Source: Escarpia spicata (taxonomy: Eukaryota; Annelida; Polychaeta; Sabellida; Siboglinidae). From it: a DNA stretch of 64,000 bases. The stretch covers positions 19,731,884-19,795,883 of the forward strand of contig OZ023213.1 in assembly GCA_963995525.1 (NCBI GenBank), given 5' to 3'. Shown here one piece after another: positions 43,690 through 56,339 of the stretch (its first letter is position 1; every line of letters begins with the position of its first letter). The notes under the pieces were generated by a model, which saw nothing but the letters and a program-made list of their open reading frames with translations, did no database searches and was not told the origin of the DNA. The position numbers were made by a program, and so were the translations under genes.

Positions 43690-45450
43690 CACCATCGTCA
43701 TCTTATTAAGAGTTATTTTATGGTATCTTACATAGATTTATTTTCAAATATGTTGTGAGACTTTTGCAGATCAGTAATTTGGTGAATGCAAAAACCACAG
43801 CAAGGGCGTGATGATGATCAAAACTGAGATTTGTGTTTCTCAACTCGTAATTGTGAACATTACCTGTCTGTGACGGTATGACTCGAATTTCTCCTACTTG
43901 GATACATTATGGTGACAAGATAGTCCCATGTGCTGTTTGCCTGTATGTTATCATCACGATGTAAATAAAGAGTAAAGTCCTACAATGTTGGTTTTAATTA
44001 TCTTGATTAGCGTTTAATATTAACATTATGACGTTACAGTGTTGCCTTTATAAAAGATACTTGGTTTGTTGAGAGAGAACTCGAACACTATTGTGTCATG
44101 TAATCATGCCGCACATAAAAATTCAGTTTGCAATAACAACTACATTTTTCATCAAAATTATTTGTACATTTTTTTGTGAATTTTCAAATGTACATTTGTC
44201 AAATTTAAAAAGTATTAAAACTGTTTTGTTATAGGCACTCGATCCTCAAGTTGTATCTTTCAAACCAAGTTGAAACTTAATTAAATTATTGCAGGCATCT
44301 TACTTTTATCTACCGTTCCTTTGTGTTAAAGGACGTTTTTGTATTGTTCCTTTCCTTAAAATGCCGTTATATTCCATTATTTACTCATGACAAGAATTTG
44401 TTAATAGGATAGTACGGGTACTCACGGAATACGTAGAACTCCGTTATTTCCACCAGACAAATTGCGGTGTGTTGTGAAATTATGACCAAGGAAATACTAC
44501 ATCGTGAAACTTCGATGCCTAGACCATTAAGAAAACTGCCCGTTATGTTCCTATCAAATCAGAAGAGATGTCGACTCTGATGAATGAAAGCAATGCGATA
44601 TGGACGATGTTCATAAGGTCAATACCAAACTCATTCAACACCACCAGTTTACAGAAGATGTAAATTGACTTTATCAGCATTACAAGGGACGATCAAGCCA
44701 CTACAAGTTGTGCGTGGTCAGAACGATCACGATTCTCACAATCGTCAAGATCGTTTCTCTTCAACGTGGAAGATGAAGAGATTACATTCACTCACTCTGA
44801 TGGTATTTCATCCCGGATGAGGCGTGACGCTAATGCCCTAAAGTAGCTTGCCACAACGTTTATAATAATGGATGTGTTCACTGAAGGAAAATATGGAAAC
44901 ACTGACTTGCAGATGGGGTGCGGTGGTGTAGCGTTAGAGCACTGAAACGTCGATCGATGTAAGTGTGTAACCGGTCATGGACTCAGAATTGTTGTCTTTA
45001 ACCCACCGGTTCTTGCTACCCACGAACGGAGTTGCTTTCCTGTCAAGCGTGTGATAAACGCCGAGCAGGCAGTGTATATGTCGGCAGTATCGTCGCCGTC
45101 TCCACACAGGAGTCTACATCAATAACAGGAATAACTTGCATACCGTTAATACCTTTTACCGTTGGCAACCAAAGACTGCACCAAGTGATGTGTCATATAG
45201 TCGTGACAATGGTGAATATCCTGATGCTTGAACTATCCACAACTCCACTGTCTCTGGAGGTGAAATGTTGGAGGTAAAATGAACTCGACACCAAAGGCAG
45301 AACTGAAGGCTGCACTTCATACACTTTGGAACTCGCAAAATATGAGATGAATAAACTGCTCAGTTTCCATGCACTAAAAGTTTGTGATATGCAATCAGCC
45401 AGTAGTGATCATGTGCAGAAGTAGTGCTTAAAACATTCCAGAACCAACCA
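43690..45450. other. No gene recognised
   Basis: Mostly AT-rich, with short unsupported frames. A stretch near 44920-44965 (GGTGTAGCGTTAGAGCACTG) looks like a tRNA A box, but no matching B box was found at the right distance. Confidence 0.4.
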
Positions 45451-45454
45451 CTAC

Positions 45455-45880
45455 TTGTCATGGGAATTGGTCATGATAGAGAACTTGCACTGGCTGGACA
45501 GTTTATGTGTCACCTGTGTAGCACACGAGGGTAGCAGACCGTCGATCCTGTCAGGATCTAACTCTGCGTCTGGAGATAGTATACCCCCTATCCGAGATGC
45601 CCCGGAACGTCATATTGCACATGCTAACCACCAGGCAAAATTTGTATTACAACCAAAGGAGAAATATATCGATTTCATATCTAGCATCGACACCTATCCC
45701 TAGGAGGAGATATCTCCTTGCCAGAGAGCTGTCTGGACACGAATATACCCTCAGGGTCGAAAGGCGAGAGCTGCACATACATTAACAGTGCCAGCTCCAA
45801 TCATGTGCTAAACCTGCAAAAGACATTTCATGCGATCATTGGCCTTATCGGCCACATGCGAACACACCGCAAAAAGAAAT
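45455..45880 (+). mobile_element. LINE remnant: tail with degenerate zinc finger
   Basis: The final part, in one frame, reads LQKTFHAIIGLIGHMRTHRK, the F...IGLIGHxRTH end of an RTE-type LINE zinc finger in which the first Cys pair is damaged. Upstream frames are broken. It is opposite in strand to the similar tail at 42005-42430. Confidence 0.45.
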
Positions 45881-45913
45881 GATCAAACTTGATCTGTAAC
45901 TATCACGTGTAGA

Positions 45914-47599
45914 CCCGTAGCCAGGAGTTTAGGGGGTTCACGTGAACCCACTTTTTGTGAATCCCCTTTCTAAAAAATGTTAAAGCCCCCTTCAAATTTA
46001 ATCTTTAAGATGTGAACACCTAATTAATTGTTTATGTTAAGATTATTCCCTGTTTCTCAAAAGCGTGAACTCCTAAAACATGCTGGATGTTGTTCAAACA
46101 TTACCCAGCATGCCAGAGCAGCCTGGTTGGTACAGATGTTAAAGGAATAACACATACACAAGAAGCCAACTTTACTCTAAATGTACATGACTCCAAACTG
46201 TAGTCAATCAGAGATGACTGGTGCAAACAAAACAGACAGAGTTATACTAAAGGATTTATGTGAGTGACTCAATTTTATATCGACATTTCACTGCAATGGT
46301 TCTCGTGAGTATCATGTTAAATGCTTGTGGGTGAAACGGGTGACAATGATTTAACACTGATTAAAGAACAAACACGAGCACAGATACAGTGTATTGGGCC
46401 ATATAAAAATAATTCTTGGCTTATCGTCAGAACTGTTAAAATGTAAGTGATGGGTGCTGTTTTAGTATGCTGATTGGGCTAACTAACGAGTATCAAAGGG
46501 CTATTCTCAGCAGTCAATAGATTAAGATGTGTAACGGGTGTATTTCGTCCAAGCGACAAACCTGTAGAGGAATTCATCTAGCTTGACACAAATAAGTTTA
46601 TTTGAACAATAACAAATAAAGTTTAACGGCACCTATTTTAAACTGAGCGTGCTGGTGAGAAACTGTGAATTATGTGGCTTTAGTTATGGTTAACGAAATC
46701 CTGTTGTTACTGGTTGCATAGTTATATATCTCAGAAAGGGGGCCTAATCTCGGCAAGAAAGGGTGAAGAAGCTTTATATTCTCAATTATTACGTTCGTTT
46801 TGTTTGTTAGCTGCCAAATACAGATAACGTTTCCTGCGGTCAGTGTTGCCTAGAGGTTACGGTACTCGATTGTTTGATACCTATACTTTTATTCAAATTC
46901 CACAAGAGGAAACGTTTTCTAATCTTCTATTTATGGTACGCATTTTATAAATGTTTATTAAATTACTAACTTAATTATGTTATTGATAAATTGTGGACAT
47001 TTTGCGCTGCAGATCAGTTACATGTATAATTTATTAATTGACTGAAAGCCACATTGTTAATGTCACCAAATTGTAACACTAAGTGTTTCCTCTAACAAAA
47101 CTTGGACACACCCACACTCCTCGGTGCCTCGTTTATGATATTATTATGTGTATATTATTCAAAACTACACATATGATGGAGTATTTCTAGTAAATAATTT
47201 AGTTGTGTTAATAATATAATATCATTGCCGGTAGGTTTTTATGAATAAAATTGGGTATAAATTATACTTAATCAGCAACAAAATGGAAGAATTTTCCACA
47301 GACCACATATGTGAATCACACTCTCCCACCCCCGGGACAGCCTCGCTAATGGCCTGCTGGTGATGTTAATGTGGTTTTTAAATATAAGATGAAACCACAC
47401 CGTCCACGAACTTCACACCCCACTTTATTGTCCTTTCAGCTAGAAACCCGACCCCCTGCATTATGGGGTTGAACTCCCACGTGAACATGCGGCTCCCTCT
47501 GCATTGTGAAAAATATAACCCCACGCGACGGTGTGGCGCCCCTGGAGTCTGTATTGGGAAAATGTGAACCCCCTGTTGTGAAAAGCCGGCTACCGGCCT
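45914..47599. mobile_element. Candidate TIR element (GTAGCCRG termini)
   Basis: The left end CCGTAGCCAGGAGTTTAGGG with GGGTTCACGTGAACCC pairs with the right end, whose complement reads CCGGTAGCCGGCTTTTCACA and then GGGGGTTCAC. The interior holds no recognised transposase. Superfamily not assigned; match quality is moderate. Confidence 0.45.
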
Positions 47600-48305
47600 G
47601 ACGTGAAATGAGATGTCATGGCCTTCATCGATTCAATGGACAAGAAAAGAGATATTATATCAATAGGATTCTGAAAACACGCCAATTAATATATAATTAT
47701 TGGGTGGCATACGCTACAAACACATTTCGAGAAAATAGTGTTTTATGTTAGATTATTACATACGTTTATTGTTAAATTCAACGTTGAACACCCGATAACA
47801 CAGCTAATGCGTTAGCAAATAATGAATCTTTGATTTTATTTAAATAATTGCTCCTGTAGATTTCAAAAAAATAATACAAATATTTTGACCCAAGTTTCAG
47901 TTTGTGACCTTCAAAATTACCTTCAAAATCTAAATCGACGGTGGCATCCACCCACATTTGTTTCTCATCCCTTGAGTAATCTATCTAGCACGAATTCTTG
48001 ATATTAACCAAAAATGCCGCTGAAAGTATAAAATGACATGTTTGCTAGTCTAATATAAGTGATTCGAGGAGGTTCGTGTGAAAGAGAATTTCATGATGAA
48101 ACTGTTGAGGAGTCGGTTAGCACGGGCTGGAAGTGTTGAACGAATGAGAAAAGGACAGGTAACGAGGAGGGTGGATGCGCTTAGAATGAAGGTTGTAAGG
48201 AAAAGTGGGATATCGCGAGTGCGATGGATGGGTGTAGGCCTACACTGTACAGTGAAGAGAAAGGTCGCGGCAACGGGGATGTAGGGCGACAAATGAGGTG
48301 CTTAT

Positions 48306-49115
48306 GGAGTCAGGTTATTAACGATTCTGGCCTGTGGCTGGACTATCTATTACATTTGTTATATTTATATCCTGTGCCACAAAACACCAGGCGCGAGTTA
48401 GCACAGACGTATGGACACCTACCGGCTTTCACAATATATTACAAGTGCCCCACACCTGGCGTTTCTATGTATAGTTTAAAGGTGTCTTGCTCGCGCAAGT
48501 CGCGCAATGCAGATCATTTTTCACTCGTAAAAATAAATAGTTTAGGTGTAATGAAATATTTGATTATTGCCTGCGAGGATGGAGTCAGGTTATTAACGAT
48601 TCTGGCCTGTGGCTGGACTATCTATTGCATTTGTTATATTTATATCCTGTGTCACAAAACACCAGGCGCGAGTTGGCACAGAAGTATGGACACCTACCGG
48701 CTTTCGCAATATATTACAAATGCCCCACACCTGGCGTTTCTATGTATAGTTTAAAGGTGTTCGCGCAATGCAGATAATTCTTCACCCGTAAAAATAAATA
48801 GTTTAGGTGTTATGAAATATTTGTTTATTGCCTGCGAGGATGGAGTCAGGTTATTAACGATTCTGGCCTGTGGCTGGACTATCTATTACATTTGTTATAT
48901 TTATATCCTGTGCCACAAAACATCAGGCGCGAGTTGCACAGATGTATGGACACCTACCGGCTTTCACAATTTATTACAAATGCCCAACACCTAGCGTTTC
49001 TATGTATAGTTTATAGGTGTCTTGCTCGCGCAAGTTGCGCAATGCAGATCATTCTTCACCCGTAAAAATTAATAGTTTAGGTGTTATGAAATATTTGATT
49101 AATGCCTGCGAGGAT
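48306..49115 (+). repeat. ~270-bp tandem triplication upstream of gene B
   Basis: Three consecutive units start GGAGTCAGGTTATTAACGAT at 48306, 48581 and 48842 (275, 261 and 274 bases) and each ends CCTGCGAGGAT. Copy A has one unit only, at 483-757. The array begins about 1.8 kb upstream of the gene B TATA box. Overlapping frames (LTILACGWTIYYICYIYILC) repeat with the units and are probably not genes. Confidence 0.95.
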
Positions 49116-50088
49116 CCGTAGCATTTCTGCGTCACATATTCAACTTTATGTTTAAGAAGGTCAACAACATTAGTCGTGTTTCCTTTCCTCACACCCGAGT
49201 CTTTCACTCCGGAGGAAGTAGAATATAGATATAGTTTAAGAGGTGCTGTTGGTGTCATGACAGGTGGGAGGTTGGGATTAAGGGAGGAATAGGTGAGGGA
49301 GTGAGGGAAGGAAGGAGGGAGAGACAAAGAGACAAGGAGGAAAGGTGAGGAGAGTGAGATGGAGAGACGGTTAGGGAAACGGGAGGGGGGGAGATATGCA
49401 AGGAGATGGATGGTGGGAACCAGAGAAGGAGAATGGATGGGGACGGGTGGGAGCCACGGCGGGAAGGAGAGTTGGAAGAGTGAGTGAAAAAGTAGGGAAG
49501 GAGGGGTATATGAGGAGAGAGGAACGAACAGAAGGAAAGTAAGGCATATGGTCATCGACAGTTTGGAAAGAAGGGTAAAGGAAACTACATAAACCTCGTG
49601 TCAAGAAAAGCAGTACAAAAATAAATGTGCGTGCGTACTTTGCTTGTTCATGTCATTTCTATGCACGCTCGTTTATTACTATACCCTGCTGGTAAATTTA
49701 TTATCAGTCGTTAACACAAACAAGCCCAACACCTGTAAAATGGTCGTGACGTTTTTGTTATGTTTAACTTTCTCCTTGTATAGACAACCATACTCTGACA
49801 CGCGATAACACTTTTATTAGTCTCGAGCTTTGAAAAATGTATTTCGTTCGTGTGTGCTTATAAATGAGCTCGTAGCAGGTCTAAGACAGTGACGTTTCTA
49901 AGTAGTACGTGGGCACGCTAGATAGCAATTTACTTTAGTTGCGAAGTGACCGCCAGTACCGTTGTACCATCCTGCACAAGCCGCGTTGGTGAAAAAACCC
50001 AGCAAAAAATATGACTTGTTATGTATTCCCCACTTAATAACAAACACCCCGCTGCTGTTGCTCACGTTAACATGCTTATCATTTTCGC

Positions 50089-50163
50089 TATAAAACTCCA
50101 GGTGAGGGTATATTCAGCAGCAGTTCAGTTCGGCACTGTCACTGTCGAAGAAGCCACGTCAAC
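50089..50163 (+). promoter_or_regulatory. TATA promoter and non-coding exon 1 of gene B
   Basis: TATAAAA at 50089-50095, an initiator-like CAGTTCAGTTCGG near 50121 and a GTAAGT donor at 50164 repeat the arrangement of copy A. The LINE 3' end lies only 13 bases beyond the donor, so the first splice signal is intact but intron 1 has grown from about 2.1 kb to 11.9 kb. Confidence 0.65.
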
Positions 50164-50176
50164 GTAAGTACATTTT

Positions 50177-53100
50177 AATAATAATAATAATAATAAGATA
50201 ACTTCTATTGCGCCTAAATCCTTGGAAACCAAGCTCAGAAGCGCATCAAAACAAAAGGATTGGTCAATCTCAAAATCCATAAGTAGTTTTCCAGTTGTCA
50301 ACAGATGGGTCAAGGGAGCTACGGTGGATAAGCAGGGTTGTAAAGATACGTTTTTAAATGACGACGGAACATTGTAATATTTTCAACTGATCTAACACTA
50401 AGAGGGAGCATATTCCAAAGAATTGGTGCAGCAACAGAAAAAGCCATAGTTCCAATGTTAGTGTTGACTCTAGAAACAAAAAGTAGGTCAGAACTAGATG
50501 ATCGAAGCTGGATAGGTTTTCTTACAGGAGTAAGCAATGAATGCAAATAAGATGGTTGCTTATTGGATAGTACCTGGTATGTAATGGTACAGATCTTTAA
50601 TATTATACGATATCGTACAGGAAGCCAATATGCAAAGACTTCAAAAGTGGTACAGAGCGAGAAAAACGAGGAGGTCTTGTAACTACTCTTGCTAGGCAAT
50701 TTTGGACACGCTGAAGTTTTGTGATATCCTTGCTAACGATATTATAAAGGAGGGAATTGCAATAGTCAAGTCTGCTGCTAACAAGCGCTGTTGCAATAGT
50801 CTTAGCAACAGAAAATTACATATACCGGCGAATACGGCGAAGATCACGAATATGATAAAAAAACAGCAGTCATCCAGTGGACGATGTCTTGAAGGCAATT
50901 ACTAAGTTGGTTAAGGGAGCGATTTGTATCCGGGGTAGCCAATGAAATGTAGATCTGAGTATCATCAGCATAAAGATGATGATCCAAGTGATGTCTTTGT
51001 ATAACAGAGCTTAGAGGCGTGGTGTAAAGAATAAAAAGCAAAGCCCAAGAACAGAACCCTGGGGAACACCAAATAAAGCCGGCAGTGCAGCTGAAAAGCA
51101 GTTCCCAATCTTTATAGTTTTATATCTATCAGTTAGATATGAAGAAAACCAGCTTAGAGCTGTGTCTGATATTCTGTATCACTTTACTAGGCGTTCAATG
51201 AGAATGCTGGGATAAATCGTATGAAACGCTGCAGAGAGATCTAGTAAGGTAAGTGCAGTCACTTTACCATTATTAATGTTCAAGTTAATGTCATTATGAA
51301 CCTTTAAGAGGGCAGTCTCTGTTGAATGAAACTGCCTATATGCTGATTTTGATTTTATAGGTGCATGTTTGTCAAGTAATGCATTGAGTACTTGACGGTA
51401 CTGTTTATATAGGTCAGATAGATGTTTTTTTGATCTGTGATATGGTCAGATATAAGGATATCAGCCATTAAAGCTGTAATGTCAATCCTATGAATGGCTC
51501 TGTAAGACACATTACGTTTCGACTGTAAAGGGGTTATAGAAACGTTAATATTAGCAATGACAGTATGGTGGTCTGATAACCCATTTGAAACAGTAGGTGC
51601 TTGGATATTATTACAAGTTGAACGGGTTATCAAGAGGTCAAGCCAATGGCCATGTATATGTGTCGAAAAGGTAACATGTTTCAAATCAAATGATGCCAGA
51701 ATATCATCAAACGTAGTTGTAGTTATAGAAAGTATATCCAAATGTAGATTAAAATCACCAAGAATGTAAAATTCTGAATGAATAACTGCCAGATTCTCCA
51801 ACATATCCTGAAAGTCTTCAAAGAAATTAGCCGGATGTCCTGGAGGGCGATAGATACAAACAAAGTGTACGGAGAAAGAAGAATCTGAAATGTCAGCACA
51901 GATGGACTCAAAACTAGAGTATTCATGGTTAGAATGTAATTTTACTTTGAACTGCTGTGATATAAGAAAGCCAACACCACCTCCACAGCCGACTAAACGT
52001 GGTCGATGGTGAAAGGTGTAACCAGAAGGGGAAACGTCAGCAATGCATGCATGTGTATCATGTGGTCTGAGCCAGGTCTCAGTTACAGCTAGAATGTTTA
52101 TTTTCTTTGAAATTAATACATCACAAAGTGAGGCTGTCTTATCTCGTACAGATCGAACGTTTGCAGTGGCCACCCGAATGTTTCGTCTAACAGATGGCCC
52201 AGAATTGAGACTTACATCTCCTGCTAGTAATAAAATTATTGCTAATTTCAATGTTGGCGTAGAGCGGGGGATTGGCAGTAACTTTCTATTATAACAAACA
52301 TGAAGACATGGCAGACTACGCAACATTGAAATACAATGATGAATTGTAGTGTGATTAGGAAAAAGCACATTAAAATGATTAGATGTCAACGGTTTGTATA
52401 AAACAAAATCTATATCCCTTACAGCAACAGAGTAAGACAAGCAGAAAACACCCAATAAGAATAATGGTGACAGAATTATGTTAGACTATTATCATATTTA
52501 GTAGAAATTAATAGACCAAAACCATATAATTTTATATCATGTAGATAATAAATAGTAATGAATGTTAAACCCAGAGCTAGGGCTAAGCCTACGGCGTAAG
52601 TAAAAAACTAAATTATATTTACAAGATCAGTAGAGTCTCAATTTTAACAATAAAGCCTACTTTATTTAATCAGAAAATGTTGAACCGGGGCCAACTCCGG
52701 TAACTAAATTGAGACTTACCGGCCTGTTAAGGGAGGGAGAACTATTTATATATATTTTAGAATTCACTCAGCCGTAGCCTTAGTCTTAGATAGGCAGAAA
52801 CTGACTGTAGTATCAATCACTCAATGGCAATTAACTGCACCATATTTCCTTTTTAAATACCGTATTTATAGTAATAATATAAAATGCCAATTGTAATCTA
52901 AAAGATCAATTGAAAAAACCCAGTATGAAAAAAGGCAGCATGTTTTGTAACTTAATCATTTAACAGTATAATAGCTACAAATGACAACATTTAAACAAAC
53001 AAACAAACAAACAAACAATCAAACTAAACATTGCCGACCGGCGAAAGTGAGCGATAATCATAACGGCTTTAACGCCGGTTTTATTAAGTTGAATATGACA

Positions 53101-53254
53101 GGACCAAAACTTGTTAAAATATGCTTATAATTTAAATATACTTAGCGTATGGTTGATTCTGTAGCGCTTTACAAGTTACATAATATTAAAAGTAATCTAT
53201 TCAAAATAATTAGTATGCTATAATTGAACATTAAACGAAGGATAAATTTTGAAA
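50177..53254 (-). mobile_element. CR1/L2-like LINE with internal deletion
   Basis: Read on the minus strand: a ~750-base 5' part, an APE endonuclease frame (52455 down to 51355), a reverse-transcriptase core (LTLLDLSAAFHTI, then YADDTQIYIS at about 50970) and a C-terminus (FAYWLPVRYRIILKICTITY, LWNMLPLSVRSVENI at 50319-50699), ending in a GGCGCAATAGAAG tail with (ATT)n at 50177. The part that should join endonuclease to RT is missing: HAPIKSK runs straight into SAYRQFHSTETALLK near 51350. Flanks match the uninterrupted copy A site (GTACATTTT versus GTAAACATTA), a diverged target duplication. Confidence 0.88.
51400..52455 (-). CDS. LINE APE-type endonuclease domain
   Basis: A 366-codon frame contains the apurinic-endonuclease fold motifs in order: IATANVRSVRDK (N-terminal Asn), AVTETWL (metal-binding Glu), GGGVGFLIS, CIYRPPG, ILGDFNLHLD (catalytic D-x-N), HIHGHWLDLLITR and GLSDHHTVIANI (terminal Asp-His). 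In an active LINE this enzyme nicks the target DNA to prime reverse transcription. The N-terminal region before RRNIRV has a hydrophobic run and no recognised motif. The frame is open throughout, so the insertion is fairly young, but the downstream polymerase is deleted and frameshifted. Confidence 0.9.
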
Positions 53255-53294
53255 GTAAACATTATGCCACGCCCCCTAAATGGGTCAAATATGT

Positions 53295-53672
53295 ATTTAT
53301 GCAAGCAACAACACAGAGTCCAATATAGTGATGAAAAAAGGCCAAATGAATGACGTTTATTTATTAACGTGATAAGAGAGAAATGTGGGCTCGACATCCC
53401 AAGGCCAGGCCTGTGACTGAGCCCATACTAGTCTCCTGTACCTCAGGTTGACAGAGCCCACACTTCGGCACATAAAACAAGCAGTATTGGTATACATGAT
53501 ATCATATATCAAACAATGTCATTACTGCTAAAATCACCATAGACCTACTGCACAGTAAAATACTAGCCAAGCACACCAGTCAACCACACCAAATCTAAAA
53601 CCAACACTACCCGCTGACGCATTACACTATACATAACTGAGGCTAAACCTTAAAAGTGGGGTCAATTATGCC
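53295..53672 (-). repeat. Split direct repeat B2 (outer)
   Basis: 378 bases, essentially identical to 54092-54469 (offset 797). It starts ATTTATGCAAGCAACAACAC and ends at GGTCAATTATGCC. It is the terminal repeat at the element's 3' edge. Confidence 0.95.
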
Positions 53673-53862
53673 TGTCCTACATTTCTAAAATCATCAGTGG
53701 AAGAGAAGCGAGCTGTCTTCGCATCAAAACCCCGTGAACACAATGTCCACCTGAACTAAGAAAATGGGGAAAGCGTTAAGATATGCTGACGACCCCTCTT
53801 CCACTAATGATGCACATGTGTTATTAAGGCTAAACTCTACAGAAGTGGGCGGGATGGGAGGG

Positions 53863-54095
53863 ACGCAAGACTCTCAACCGAATAGTCTGCTCTCTCGAAC
53901 GAAAGTGGCCGACTTCTCCCAGTGCGCGTTACAACTACGCGCTACTACTATGCGCTGATTGGTCCTTTGCGCCCCCGGCTAAGCTGAATTAGCATATCAA
54001 TATAATAATCCATTGGGCCAATCATCACTTGTCTGCATTGTTGCCCGCATAAAAACATGTATGCCGCATCGTGCCGGTGCAGCATACCCTCATTT
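53863..54095 (-). repeat. Split direct repeat A2
   Basis: 233 bases matching A1 at 59736-59968 with only a couple of differences (for example CTTTGC versus CATTGC in GGTCC[T/A]TTGC, and CCCTC versus TCTC at the end). It abuts and shares ATTT with B1. Confidence 0.95.
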
Positions 54096-54469
54096 ATGCA
54101 AGCAACAACACAGAGTCCAATATAGTGATGAAAAAAGGCCAAATGAATGACGTTTATTTATTAACGTGATAAGAGAGAAATGTGGGCTCGACATCCCAAG
54201 GCCAGGCCTGTGACTGAGCCCATACTAGTCTCCTGTACCTCAGGTTGACAGAGCCCACACTTCGGCACATAAAACAAGCAGTATTGGTATACATGATATC
54301 ATATATCAAACAATGTCATTACTGCTAAAATCACCATAGACCTACTGCACAGTAAAATACTAGCCAAGCACACCAGTCAACCACACCAAATCTAAAACCA
54401 ACACTACCCGCTGACGCATTACACTATACATAACTGAGGCTAAACCTTAAAAGTGGGGTCAATTATGCC
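54092..54469 (-). repeat. Split direct repeat B1 (inner)
   Basis: The second copy of the 378-base B repeat. It lies just downstream of the recombinase stop in the minus-strand sense and overlaps A2 by the four bases ATTT, forming the B1-A2 junction predicted for a circular intermediate. Confidence 0.95.
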
Positions 54470-54538
54470 ACCGGTCACCTCAACCTGTGACCACCCCACG
54501 AATATAAAACTGGAAAAGGACAACACTAACGCTCTCAT

Positions 54539-55765
54539 TCAAGCAGTCCTAATGTATTTCTTAAACGCATCCGATGTCCATCTACCTTCCGCCCTAATTT
54601 GTGCATCTGACTCGCCTCCCAGAGCCGCAGCAGCGGCTGCCCTGGTGCGGAAGCTGTGCCCCTTAACGGCGCCAGTCTCATAACCACAGAAAACCAGCAG
54701 TTTCTTTAGGGACCTATCAAATTCCCTATGCAACATGGGGGAGCCATCGAGGTGCGCAAAGAGCAAACCTGGAAGTGCACCCCTAGCCTGCTGAAATTCC
54801 CGGAGGAAAGCAGCCGGATGGATAGCTGACCCATGTATGCACTCGCCTCTGACCTGGAGATTGCGGACCCTGCTGAGCACTGTGTTTAAAGCGCTGGAAC
54901 GAAAGCACAATCAAATCTCCAGACAGTAAAATGTCGCCCACATGTACCATATTCCGGGCACGATGCACCCTTTTCCCCAATGCGCAGATACGCTTTGAAG
55001 GCAAGTACAAAGGAGCACGAGACACTTGTAAATCGATTTTTGAAAACACCGTGGGTAACGCCTGTATCAAGCGTGCAAACACTGGTAGGGTGACAGGCAG
55101 ACAGACATCAGGCACTGACCCGAGATTACTCGCCTCTGCTAACAACTTAGCTACCAGGAAACAATTGGATGCGTTGGCAAAACCATTAATCTTATGGAAA
55201 TAAGCGATAGCTGACACTGTTGAAACAATGGATGCCGGAGCAGAGCCAGTAGCATGGAGGTTGGCAATAAATAGCAACATCATAGGTATAGAAACAGGCA
55301 GACAAGTTGTGAGAATGTAATGAACAATGAGACTTTTAAGAGAATTTTTAAACATTCTCTTTTCATCAATATTTTAACTGCTGCTATGACTTTTAGACTT
55401 TGCATTAAGCTTTTATCAATTATCTTTTGCCTTTATGACACGATAATACTAATATTTAAATATATATATATATATATTTTTTTTAAATACTTAATTAATT
55501 ACTGTTTTGCTTTATTACTATTTTACATGTAAAGCGCCTTGAATAGTTTCTAACTAGAGTTGGCGCTATATAAGTATATTTATTTATTATTTTTATTTAT
55601 TTTATTATTATTTTTTTTAAATATATATTTAATTTTTTTAATAACGACTCATGGAAAGCAACACATTTTTTCTATGCACGCTCATAATGTAGTCGAGAAG
55701 ATGGTGCCAATGAGGCCTCCATCAACCTGCTGAAAGACTAAGCCGTCTGGGGACACACTGTGGGG
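54539..55765 (-). pseudogene. Tyrosine recombinase (XerD/DIRS-like), broken
   Basis: From the N-terminus (about 55760): LMEASLAPSSRLHYERA, a stop, KKCVAFHES, typical of the SAM-like arm domain; then, after a LINE fragment inserted at about 55320-55690, the core HATGSAPASIVSTVSAIAYF and LPVFARLIQAL; a frameshift near 54930; then the catalytic end with FAHLDGSPMLHREFDR, the H-x-x-R motif in GHSFRTRAAAAAALGG, the GRW position and the nucleophile Tyr in KKYIRTA. The enzyme family cuts and joins DNA through a 3'-phosphotyrosine and would integrate a circular intermediate. The stop, insertion and frameshift show it is now dead, though the catalytic block is well preserved. Confidence 0.87.
55320..55690 (+). 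mobile_element. 3' fragment of a LINE inserted in the recombinase gene
   Basis: It reads ETFKRIFKHSLF, the last residues of a LINE ORF, then an AT-rich 3'UTR, the tail GTAAAGCGCCTTGAATAG with GGCGCTATATAAG, and a TATT-rich poly-A-like end. Removing it rejoins the recombinase N-terminal arm to its core, so it is a later insertion on the opposite strand. Confidence 0.75.
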
Positions 55766-56310
55766 TACTTCCACTGGGTTGGCATTCGCTCATGGCGCCA
55801 GTGCGTGGAAGTCTTCAGACCACCTCTGCATTGACCCAAGGGACGTCAGGTCCCACCGGCTGCAGCTGAAATGCAGGGCTGGCTCTGCCCCCACAGGTTG
55901 AAGCAGGACAGGGTGTGCTCGGTCCACCACCGGAGGTGCCGACACGTCAGGGGGAGGCGGTCAGAAACGAGACAGTGGCGGCTCCGCGAGGCGCTGCGCT
56001 GACCGTGGGGCGAGACGGTCTCGACGCAACCCCAGACGGCCGACTCGGCAGTGGCGCGACACTTTGCGGTTGATTTGACTCGACAGCCCGAGTGCGTGAA
56101 CGGGTCTGTCGTCTCGCTCCGTGGTGCTCTGGCTGGAGGCATGCTACAACCACAAAACACTGCATAAGAGACAAGATTAAACAATGACCATCCGCACACA
56201 GCCCAACCTAATTGGCAATAATGTGTGTGCTGACAACTATCAGGTTATTAAACATGAGCCACCCTTAGTACGCATCAACCAACTACCAAGGCAGCCAATC
56301 GTGACCAGGC
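55765..56310 (-). other. Region upstream of the recombinase, unassigned
   Basis: A GC-rich stretch with overlapping frames of 75 and 117 codons on the minus strand (Arg/Ser/Pro-rich, for example SQRPQ-type composition). No known motif. It may encode a disordered element protein or be non-coding. Confidence 0.3.
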
Positions 56311-56339
56311 ACTTCATGAGTGTGTAAATTATACAAGAC

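Noticed and set aside
44920..44990. tRNA-like A box (GTAGCGTTAGAGCACTG)
   Set aside because: No matching B box or cloverleaf could be found.
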